Part shown: piece by piece, positions 1 through 5,575 of the stretch | How positions within the stretch are numbered: position 1 is the first letter of the stretch | Layout of the letters: every line of letters begins with the position of its first letter | Assembly: GCA_964384625.1 (NCBI GenBank) | Contig: CAYLNH010000374.1 | Coordinates: forward strand, 1 to 5,575 | Source of the DNA: CAYLNH01 sp964384625 | GTDB lineage: Bacteria > Verrucomicrobiota > Lentisphaeria > JABSQK01 | Direction of reading: 5' to 3' | Length of the DNA: 5,575 nt | Notes under the pieces: model-generated | What the model saw: the letters and a program-made list of their open reading frames with translations, nothing else | What the model was told of the DNA's origin: nothing | Database searches by the model: none | Made by a program: the position numbers and the translations under genes

Positions 1-208
1 GTTGGTATGTCTGCCCCGAATAATGCGACGTTATTTCCGCGCCGACCCTTAGCCTCAACGGGTGGGTTTTGCCAGGACTTTGAGAATGGCTTGGTAATGC
101 GTCAGTGACGGGGTGCGGCCCAAGACGATGTCCCAGCACCGACAGGGCCTCGTTTCTGTCTTCCCCTGGCTGGTGAGGTCGGCTGAACCGAAGGGGGTGT
201 AGACACTC

Positions 209-232
209 GCCAAGCTCAGCTTGGGGCTTTTT
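209..232 (+). terminator. Possible rho-independent terminator, plus strand
   Basis: A 7-bp perfect stem with a one-base loop (CCAAGCT, C, AGCTTGG; in practice the loop would open to 3-5 bases) spans 210-224. It is followed by GGC and five T at 228-232. The T run lies on the plus-strand 3' side, so it would end a transcript entering from the left edge. It would not end the minus-strand LacI transcript, for which it has no T tract. No plus-strand gene is visible to its left in this window, so the role is uncertain. Confidence 0.3.
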
Positions 233-302
233 CGCGGGAGGCCGGAATCCGATCTGCACGCTTCCCGGACGGGTGTGGCTGCACCTGCTGTGAAACGCTT
301 TT

Positions 303-324
303 GCGCCCCCTTACGGCCCGGCGC
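303..324 (-). terminator. Weak GC hairpin after the LacI gene
   Basis: The arms GCGCC (303-307) and GGCGC (320-324) can pair around a 12-base loop. The hairpin begins 11 bases past the LacI-family stop codon. On the minus strand it is followed by A-rich rather than T-rich sequence, so it lacks the hallmark of an intrinsic terminator. It could still protect the mRNA 3' end, or it may be a chance pairing in GC-rich DNA. Confidence 0.2.
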
Positions 325-334
325 TGTGCTTTGG

Positions 335-1360
335 CTACTGTAGTTGCCGGACCGAGGAGCCGCTGATCAGGCGGCCGCGAAACAGGTGCTGCCGGGGACG
401 GCCGCCGTTGCCCCTGATCCGGCTGAGCATGATCTCCGCGGCGGCGTGGCCGACGGCTTCCATCGGCTGTTGGATCGCTGTCAGATCGCCGGGCGTTATC
501 TCACCGGCCGGGTCGTTATTGACGCCGACGACGGAGACATCATCGGGGACGCGCAGGGGGGAGTTGCGCAGTTCTTCCATCGCCCCCCGGGCCATGCCGT
601 CGTTGGCGGCGAAGACGGCAGTGAGATCGAGCTTCTGCTGCAGCGCACGGTGCATCGCCTGCTTGCCGGAAACGGCAAGATAATTGCCCTGCACGACAAA
701 CGCCGGATCAAAGCCGATGCCGTTTTCCTCCATTGCGTCGCGATAGCCGCGAAGTCGGTCGCGGGCCGAGGTCATGTCGTCCACCGGTCCGGCGATGTGG
801 AGGATCTTCTTGTGCCCGCGGTCCAGGAGGTGCTGCGTGCCGTCTTTGCCGGCCATGTAGTTATCCGTATCGACATAGTCGATATTTTGATCCGTGATCG
901 TGCTGCCGACGCAGACGAGCGGGAATTGCGCCTGGATCATGACCTCGAGGTTCTTGATTTCCGGCGGCGGTACGAGCAGCAGCACGCCGTCGGCGGCGCG
1001 TTCGCGGAACATGACGGACGCGTCGCCGTCCGGCGGAATTCCGTCAATGGTCAGGCGATAGCCGTTCTTGTGCACCAGATTCCAGAAGGCGGAAAGGATG
1101 CCGCCGGTGTATTTATCGAATGGGGATTCGGCATAGAAGATGAGAACGCCGATGGTGTTGGTCTTGCCGGTGACCAGGGCGCGGGCGACGGCGCTGGGGC
1201 GGTAGCCGACTTTGTCGGCCGCCGCCATGACGCGTTTGCGTGTGTCTTCGCTGATCCGCGTGTTCGGGGTGTTGTTCAGGACCAGGCTGACGGTACTGGC
1301 GGACACGCCGGCCAGTTCGGCAACGTCGCGTCTGGTGATGGCTCGTTTGTTTCCCACCAT
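335..1360 (-). CDS. LacI-family transcriptional repressor
   Basis: DNA-binding regulator of 341 residues, the usual LacI/PurR length. The N-terminal helix-turn-helix covers about residues 8-28 (RRDVAELAGVSASTVSLVLN). A hinge helix at 54-62 (RPSAVARAL) closely matches the PurR hinge, whose leucine inserts at a central CpG in the operator. The ligand-binding core is periplasmic-binding-protein-like: the first lobe starts near 69 (TIGVLI), with FAANDGMARGA at 250-260, VVGVNND at 277-283 and the LTAIQQP segment at 293-299. These match the family pattern; the usual GFDD is GVNND here. Family knowledge says such proteins bind a sugar or nucleotide effector and release DNA. The effector is inferred to be a product of the neighbouring lyase. 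The ATG at 1360 has only a weak purine-rich leader (GACAAGAAA), and no promoter is evident in the 81-bp gap, so expression by read-through from the lyase gene is plausible. The stop is TAG. Confidence 0.93.
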   Translation of the reverse strand: MVGNKRAITRRDVAELAGVSASTVSLVLNNTPNTRISEDTRKRVMAAADKVGYRPSAVARALVTGKTNTIGVLIFYAESPFDKYTGGILSAFWNLVHKNGYRLTIDGIPPDGDASVMFRERAADGVLLLVPPPEIKNLEVMIQAQFPLVCVGSTITDQNIDYVDTDNYMAGKDGTQHLLDRGHKKILHIAGPVDDMTSARDRLRGYRDAMEENGIGFDPAFVVQGNYLAVSGKQAMHRALQQKLDLTAVFAANDGMARGAMEELRNSPLRVPDDVSVVGVNNDPAGEITPGDLTAIQQPMEAVGHAAAEIMLSRIRGNGGRPRQHLFRGRLISGSSVRQLQ

Positions 1361-1415
1361 GGTTTCTTGTCCGTCGGGTTCGCGATTTGGATTGCTTGCG
1401 TCTTGCCTGCCGGTG

Positions 1416-1442
1416 AACGGGGCATAAACGGTCTGCCCCGTT
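1416..1442. terminator. Intercistronic hairpin at the lyase stop codon
   Basis: A perfect 9-bp inverted repeat (AACGGGGCA and TGCCCCGTT) encloses a 9-base loop, TAAACGGTC on the plus strand. It abuts the lyase gene, and its last base pair uses the final A of the TAA stop at 1444-1442. On the minus strand it is followed by only two T before CACCGG, so it is a poor intrinsic terminator for the lyase mRNA. It is more likely a partial terminator or a 3' stabilising stem that lowers regulator expression relative to the lyase. On the plus strand it is followed by T-rich sequence (TTTATTTCTTTT) and would be a better terminator there, blocking antisense transcription. Confidence 0.4.
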
Positions 1443-4400
1443 TATTTCTTTTCCAGATTGTCTTTCGTGGGCTCGGCAAACGGCGCCGTGATTGCGATGT
1501 AGTCGAGATTCACCCCGCCGCCGCCGACGTTGTTCAAACGGATCGTGTTCTTGCCGGCATTCAGCTTAACCAGGAACGGCTTGTTGACCAGCGGCCACTC
1601 GATGGTGAACAGCCGCCAGTTATCGGCGCCGTTGGACCAACCGCCGGTGCCCGCGACTTCCATGGCTTCGGCGCCGTCGAAGGGGAATCTGCCGTTGACT
1701 TCGATCGAGCGTTTGGCCGGGCCGCCCTCGCGGCAGTATTTAAGGATGACTTGGTAATGGCCCGCCTGTTTGATATCGAATTCATACTCAAGCGCGTGAT
1801 TGTGGTTGTCCCAACCGGAGAACGCCAGGCCGACGGTTGCGGCTTTCCCGGTGGTGAACCGGACCTTGCCGCCGCTCTGGTTTTTGAGTTGGTCGACTTC
1901 GATCAGTTGCACAAAGTCTTTCGGAACACCGCTCTTGCGGGCGTCGGCGTATTGCGCGTCCACCAGTTTCATGAACGCCTCGCGTTCTTTCTTCTCGCGT
2001 GCCAGCTGCGCTTCGATCTTGGCGCGCCGGGCTTTCTCCGCCAGTGCGACTACCGTCGGCTGGGCACCTCTGGTCAACTCGTAGCTGGTGTAGGCCTTGG
2101 CCGTCAACTTCAGGGTCGTGCCGTTCATGCCGGCCGCTTCGGAGCCGGTCCGTTTGCCCCGGCGGTCGACCGTGTTCACGTTGTCGGCCTGGGAGATGCC
2201 CGTGATGATCAGGGCCGTGTCGTCCTTGCCCTGGTTGGCCAGCTGCGCCAGGCCGTCCTTCACTTCGCAGTACGCCACCAGCGTTGGCATCGCCGAGCGA
2301 ACGCTGACGCCGCCGCCGGCCAGCACTGTGCCGCCGGCCAGGTAGAATGCTTCCAGTGTGCCGCCGGCAAGGCGCAGGAAAGCCACGCGCGCATCCGTCT
2401 CGAACGCACCGATCTTCAGCTTGCCGCCGGTGAAGTTGGTCAGCAGGATCTCCTCACCGCCGCCGGCAACATCGCACACGAGTCCGGCGCCGAGCTGGTT
2501 TCTCGCGGTCAGCTTCCTGACGCGCTTGATGGTATCCTTGCGGCCCGTCGGAACGATGTCCATGGCGCCGGCGTAAATGGTCTCTTTGCCTTTACGACGA
2601 ATCATCGCCGTGGGCAGTTTCGATCCGCCCTTCGGGGTTTTGGCGAAGATGACCTCGGAACCCGGCTCGCCGATGTAATGCATGTTGAGGCGGCCTTTCT
2701 TCACCACCCAACTGCACTGCCAGTCGTTGTCGACTTTGGCGGCGACCGTGTCGCTGAAGTAGCAGTAGCCGACTTTGTCTTTCGGGTGGCTCTTCCAGGG
2801 CTCCGTCGCGATGCTCTGTTCCAGCTTGCCGAAAGAATGATAGGGCAGATCGAAGGTGAACGGGATGCCGCTCTTGACCATGAAGATATCGTACAGCCGG
2901 CCGTCGGCCATGAACATGGTGCGGTCGAGACCGACCGACGGAATAGCGCTGTCGCAGGAGGCGCGGACCATGGCGAGTTCGCCGAGCGTACCGTAGGCCT
3001 CCAGCTTGCCGCCGGTCTTGATCTGGCTCATCTCGTTCGCCGTGACCGTGTTGTGCGCCTGCGAGTACGGATAGTACCGGCGATAGATATCCGTGGAGTA
3101 CCAGGCGGAGCCGGCATCGGCAAACAACTCCTGGCCGAGGGCAAACAAAGTAAAGTTCAATTTGTCCGCGTGCCCGTGACTGCGGTTCGGGCCGTAGTCG
3201 AGGAAGAGATGCTTACTGTCATCGCCATCACCGGTCCGGTTGATGGTGAAGCCGACGCCGGGGAAGAGGATCGACGGCACCCGCGGCAGATCCGCGGCGT
3301 CCACCGGCTTGAAGTTCGCCGCCGGCAGGAACAGATTGTAGACACTCTCAAAGGTCGGGGAAACCTTCGACAGAATGGCGTTGTATGTCTTGTCGCCGTA
3401 GCGCTGTTTGGCGTATTGGTAGAGGTGCGCATCCCGACCGAACAAGTCGGCACTGCCGCTGTCATGCACCGCCGACGATCGTCGCCCGCCCGGGTAGCAG
3501 TACCAGATCGGCGAGTCGAAGACGAGCTTCAACCGGCCGTTGCGGTAGCTGTAAATGTCGATGCCGTCGCGCCAGAGAATCTCCGCGCAGACCAGCAGGC
3601 CGCGCATCGCCATGAACTGATAGCCGATCGCGCCTTCGGCCCACATGCCGTCGTCGTCAATGCCGTTGTCCAAATGGAAGAAGATGCCGCCGCGTTCGCC
3701 GCGCTTGCCCGTCAACCCGTCAATGGATTTCCTGTAGTAGTTGTCGTTGCCGCAGACGCGGGAGCCGATCATGACGCCGGCATTGCAGACGACCGACCAG
3801 TTGGTCGGCGCCGTGATGATGCCCGGGGACCGCATGATGCTCTTGACGCAGGGCATGATAAAATGGTTTTCGATCTTCTTGCGGTCGGCGTCGGTCATGG
3901 ACTTGCTGTTGCGGATCAGGTCGTAGCCCCAGGCGGACGGGATCAACCAGATGGCCTCGTTCAGTCGCTGCCAGCTCCACTTGGCCGCGTCATGGCGGAA
4001 CTTCGGGTGCCGGTGTACAGGCCAGCCCTCGAAGCGGTCGGCCAGTTCCAGCAGCAGCCGCCTGGCTTCCGCGGCGAACTTCTCATTGCCCGACAGCGCG
4101 TAAGCAATACCCAGGTTGCCGATGCCCACAGCGATGGTGTTGTGCATCGCGCCGAGCTTCTTGTCGACGCCGTCGTCCGGTTTGTCCGGCACGTTCCAGT
4201 TGAGCGTGCAGGCCTTCTCGGCAAAGGCAACAATGCCGTTGCAGGCGTCTTTGGCAGCGGGGTACGTGGCGATTTCTTTCTTGAAGCGGGCCAGGTCCTG
4301 TTTGTCCCAGATGGTGCAGGGATGGCCGGTCGCCTTGCGCGGCTCGCCGATGACGCCGGTGAATCCTTGCGGGTCCAGGTTCGGCGTTCGCATCGAGTAG

Positions 4401-4954
4401 GTCGGCAGACCGCGGACGTAGGTTTCCGGCGGCGCAAACAGCTGCTTCAGGTCCTCTTTCACCAGGACCTTTACGCAGTTGATCGTGCCGTAATCCAGGT
4501 TCGGTTTCTTCCCGTTCTTCGGCGGATACTTCGATGTCACTTTGATCGTGATCTTGTCGGTCTTCGCCGAATACGGGAAGAACTGCACCTTTTTCGTGTT
4601 TTGCGTCAGCGTATACGACTTTGCGTCCTGGCCCGGCGCTTCAAGGGTGAAGTCTCTGGCCATCGCGAAGCCGCCCTTGTAGTCACCATTCTGAATGCCG
4701 ACCTGGGTAACCGTCAGCGGCAGAGCCAGATGGATCGTGATCTCGGCGGTGTGGATCTGGTGGATGATCGGGCCGGCCGGCTTCCCGGCTGAAAGCATCT
4801 TCGCCGGCTTGTTCCAGCGGGCATTGATCGGCCGGGCTTTGTTCGCCGAGGTAATGGAAATGCGCGCCCCGCGGCTGCGCAACGCCGCGTTATCATCGGC
4901 AAACGCGAAGCCGACGGCCAGCATTCCCGGTAGTACCGCATGCAACAACTTCAT
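1442..4954 (-). CDS. Secreted heparinase II/III-type polysaccharide lyase
   Basis: Exported 1170-residue enzyme predicted to cleave a uronic-acid-containing glycan by beta-elimination. A signal peptide covers 1-19, with likely cleavage after GFAFA. Residues about 35-165 look like a discoidin/F5-8-type beta-sandwich. Residues about 200-520 are an alpha-helical toroid as in alginate lyase and heparinase II/III families, with LNEAIWLIPSAWGYDLI at 331-347, TNW at 384-386 and WAEGAIGYQF at 438-447. The heparinase II/III beta-sandwich follows at about 560-800, with RSHGHADKLNF at 591-601, FADAGSAWY at 611-619 and AHNTV at 633-637. By analogy with characterised relatives, Asn385, Tyr445 and His593 or His595 are the candidate catalytic residues. 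Residues about 965-1005 are a charged Lys/Glu/Ala helix. Residues about 1012-1157 resemble a CBM6/CBM35 sugar-binding sandwich. It is longer than typical 600-800-residue relatives because of the extra modules. The start is fixed by an excellent ribosome site and the signal peptide. The substrate (alginate, glycosaminoglycan or other) and the PL family number cannot be decided by reading. Confidence 0.88.
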   Translation of the reverse strand: MKLLHAVLPGMLAVGFAFADDNAALRSRGARISITSANKARPINARWNKPAKMLSAGKPAGPIIHQIHTAEITIHLALPLTVTQVGIQNGDYKGGFAMARDFTLEAPGQDAKSYTLTQNTKKVQFFPYSAKTDKITIKVTSKYPPKNGKKPNLDYGTINCVKVLVKEDLKQLFAPPETYVRGLPTYSMRTPNLDPQGFTGVIGEPRKATGHPCTIWDKQDLARFKKEIATYPAAKDACNGIVAFAEKACTLNWNVPDKPDDGVDKKLGAMHNTIAVGIGNLGIAYALSGNEKFAAEARRLLLELADRFEGWPVHRHPKFRHDAAKWSWQRLNEAIWLIPSAWGYDLIRNSKSMTDADRKKIENHFIMPCVKSIMRSPGIITAPTNWSVVCNAGVMIGSRVCGNDNYYRKSIDGLTGKRGERGGIFFHLDNGIDDDGMWAEGAIGYQFMAMRGLLVCAEILWRDGIDIYSYRNGRLKLVFDSPIWYCYPGGRRSSAVHDSGSADLFGRDAHLYQYAKQRYGDKTYNAILSKVSPTFESVYNLFLPAANFKPVDAADLPRVPSILFPGVGFTINRTGDGDDSKHLFLDYGPNRSHGHADKLNFTLFALGQELFADAGSAWYSTDIYRRYYPYSQAHNTVTANEMSQIKTGGKLEAYGTLGELAMVRASCDSAIPSVGLDRTMFMADGRLYDIFMVKSGIPFTFDLPYHSFGKLEQSIATEPWKSHPKDKVGYCYFSDTVAAKVDNDWQCSWVVKKGRLNMHYIGEPGSEVIFAKTPKGGSKLPTAMIRRKGKETIYAGAMDIVPTGRKDTIKRVRKLTARNQLGAGLVCDVAGGGEEILLTNFTGGKLKIGAFETDARVAFLRLAGGTLEAFYLAGGTVLAGGGVSVRSAMPTLVAYCEVKDGLAQLANQGKDDTALIITGISQADNVNTVDRRGKRTGSEAAGMNGTTLKLTAKAYTSYELTRGAQPTVVALAEKARRAKIEAQLAREKKEREAFMKLVDAQYADARKSGVPKDFVQLIEVDQLKNQSGGKVRFTTGKAATVGLAFSGWDNHNHALEYEFDIKQAGHYQVILKYCREGGPAKRSIEVNGRFPFDGAEAMEVAGTGGWSNGADNWRLFTIEWPLVNKPFLVKLNAGKNTIRLNNVGGGGVNLDYIAITAPFAEPTKDNLEKK

Positions 4955-4958
4955 CTGG

Positions 4959-4968
4959 ACCTCCTTCC
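4959..4968 (-). promoter_or_regulatory. Strong Shine-Dalgarno site of the lyase gene
   Basis: The mRNA-sense sequence GGAAGGAGGT ends four bases before the ATG at 4954-4952. AGGAGGT is a full match to the anti-Shine-Dalgarno core at normal spacing. This fixes the start codon just before the signal peptide and predicts efficient translation, in contrast to the weak leader of the downstream regulator gene. Confidence 0.85.
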
Positions 4969-4986
4969 GCAGCGTCGATTCATCCC

Positions 4987-5016
4987 ATTAGATAACACGA
5001 GTTAGCAAAAGTTCAA
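4987..5016 (-). promoter_or_regulatory. Candidate sigma70-type promoter of the lyase gene
   Basis: Reading the minus strand, a -35-like TTGAAC (5016-5011, four of six consensus bases) is followed by an 18-base spacer. A -10-like TCTAAT comes next (4992-4987, five of six consensus bases). Transcription would start near 4980, giving a leader of about 26 bases that carries the ribosome site. The AT content rises locally against a GC-rich background. This is inferred from consensus resemblance only; promoters in PVC-type bacteria do not always follow the E. coli consensus. Confidence 0.5.
4993..5004 (-). promoter_or_regulatory. Putative LacI-family operator
   Basis: TAACTCGTGTTA is an inverted repeat (TAAC, then GTTA) centred on a CpG; only the bases flanking the CpG are unpaired (T and T). 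LacI/PurR-family operators are typically pseudo-palindromes with a central CpG where the hinge-helix leucine inserts, and the regulator encoded at 335-1360 has a PurR-like hinge. The site lies entirely inside the proposed 18-base promoter spacer, touching the -10 element, an ideal place to block RNA polymerase. That this regulator binds here is inferred. Confidence 0.5.
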
Positions 5017-5195
5017 TCAGCGGCCGGTTTTTCTGGATTCCAAGGGGCGTCGGGGAGGGGGTGGTTGTCCAATAATCACGTCTTTCCCCGAGTTCTTCGC
5101 TGATCGCTGATTCCGACGTCAACTACGAAGGCGCGGTCGGCAAGCAGCACAAAGGGATTCTGAGTCGTCGGGTCAACGTGTGATGTCGGCAGGGC

Positions 5196-5575
5196 TTATT
5201 CCTGCCACTCGGGCGTCCGCTTTTTCTCGTCGGCGGCGACTTCTTCCGTCTTCCAGCGCGGGCGGTAGTGCCAGATGTACTCTTCGACGACGGGCATGGA
5301 CCCGGGATCCAGCCCCAGGTTGTACATCTCGATCAGGGCTTCCTGGTTTGACCAGCGGTCGTATTCCATCCGGTAGACCGCCGAAAACAGTCCCGCCCGC
5401 TCTTTGCCGCGGGAACAGTGGACCAGTACCGGAAGGTTGGCCTCCTGGTCGGTGATCTTGAGGAAGCGGTCGACGGATTTCTGGAGGTCCTTGCCGGTAT
5501 GGCCGACAGGGATCATATGGTGTGCAGTTTTTGATTTTGCTGGGGTTTGATTCTCGTTTTTTGGTGGGGCGATTT
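5196..5575 (-). CDS. Cysteine-based protein phosphatase, partial (N-terminus beyond window)
   Basis: C-terminal part of a tyrosine/dual-specificity-type phosphatase. Numbering from the ATG at 5516, PVLVHCSRGKERAGL (29-43) is the signature P-loop HCX5R, with Cys34 as the expected nucleophile and Arg40 as the phosphate-binding arginine. It is preceded by the usual helix and a beta-strand, and followed by a helical region with IWHYRPRW at 81-88 and a charged tail ending TPEWQE. The reading frame stays open upstream of 5516 to the window edge, and no ribosome site precedes that ATG. The N-terminal strand-helix elements of the fold are missing from the visible part, so the gene almost certainly starts outside the window. 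The residue after the P-loop arginine is Ala41, where Ser or Thr is usual. The substrate could be a phosphoprotein or another phosphomonoester. It is separated from the lyase by 241 bp containing the lyase promoter, so a shared operon is not implied. Confidence 0.78.
   Translation of the reverse strand, partial: IAPPKNENQTPAKSKTAHHMIPVGHTGKDLQKSVDRFLKITDQEANLPVLVHCSRGKERAGLFSAVYRMEYDRWSNQEALIEMYNLGLDPGSMPVVEEYIWHYRPRWKTEEVAADEKKRTPEWQE

Larger units (their letters stand above)
1..334. other. Left flank, no confident gene
   Basis: This stretch lies downstream of the LacI-family gene and I cannot assign a gene to it. It holds two hairpins, listed separately. On the minus strand two overlapping frames are free of stops for about 103 codons each. 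One runs from 366 to the TGA at 57-55; the other runs from 310 to the window edge. Neither has an in-frame ATG. The first ends in a stretch that looks fairly protein-like (WDIVLGRT, then HYQAILKVLAKPTR and stop). On the plus strand, frame 1 is open from the edge to a TGA at 106-108. A degraded gene end, a dispersed repeat or ordinary GC-rich spacer would all fit. Confidence 0.4.

Noticed and set aside
209..232. Hairpin with T run as the terminator of the LacI-family gene
   Set aside because: The T run is on the plus-strand 3' side. For the minus-strand transcript the hairpin is preceded by A and not followed by T, so the orientation is wrong.
290..304. TGAAACGCTTTTGC resembling a catabolite-responsive element
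   Set aside because: The CG is off-centre by one base from the cre consensus and the two halves do not pair. It also lies downstream of the LacI gene, where it has no promoter to act on.
3157..4437. Several minus-strand open frames of 60-158 codons inside the lyase gene
   Set aside because: Their translations are rich in Arg, Ser, Thr and Pro, typical of shifted frames of GC-rich genes, and they overlap well-conserved lyase motifs in the true frame.
344..4792. A 1482-codon plus-strand open frame covering both main genes
   Set aside because: It lies in exact codon register opposite two genes with clear family motifs, a signal peptide and a strong ribosome site. Its translation is low-complexity in Arg, Val, Ala and Asp with no recognisable domain, and it starts at a TTG without a ribosome site. 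It is a codon-bias shadow.
5098..5111. Tandem CGCTGAT, two copies, as a repeat array or iteron
   Set aside because: Two copies of seven bases with no further units nearby are easily expected by chance.
5180..5455. A 91-codon plus-strand frame opposite the phosphatase
   Set aside because: It is Arg/Pro/Ser-rich with no ribosome site and lies opposite the HCX5R phosphatase motif; treated as a shadow.

Overview
This window is GC-rich (roughly 60% by eye) bacterial DNA in which every well-supported gene lies on the minus strand. Read in the direction of transcription, from high to low coordinates, the order is: (i) the C-terminal part of a cysteine-dependent tyrosine/dual-specificity-type phosphatase (5196-5575, running off the right edge); (ii) a 241-bp intergenic region holding a candidate sigma70-type promoter, a LacI-type operator-like palindrome and a very strong Shine-Dalgarno sequence; (iii) a large secreted heparinase II/III-type polysaccharide lyase of 1170 residues (1442-4954); (iv) an 81-bp intercistronic spacer with a perfect 9-bp hairpin; (v) a LacI-family repressor of 341 residues (335-1360); (vi) about 330 bp of left-hand flank with no confident gene.

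The most coherent reading is a small glycan-response unit. The LacI-family protein would sense a sugar or oligosaccharide. The exported lyase would cut a uronic-acid-containing polysaccharide by beta-elimination. The operator-like site TAACTCGTGTTA has the central CpG typical of LacI-family operators and lies wholly between the proposed -35 and -10 elements of the lyase promoter. This suggests direct repression of the lyase and possible co-transcription of the regulator behind it. No transporter, sulfatase or intracellular sugar-catabolic gene is visible, so the substrate cannot be read from context.

The organism is probably a Gram-negative, polysaccharide-degrading bacterium. The large multi-domain lyase paired with its own LacI regulator is the sort of arrangement seen in the PVC group (Lentisphaerota, Kiritimatiellota, Planctomycetota), but that is a weak inference from gene style, with no marker gene to confirm it. 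I found no CRISPR array, tRNA, rRNA, insertion sequence or prophage signature. The system is made of known families; what stands out is the regulatory layout, the lyase's unusual module set, and a variant phosphatase active-site loop.
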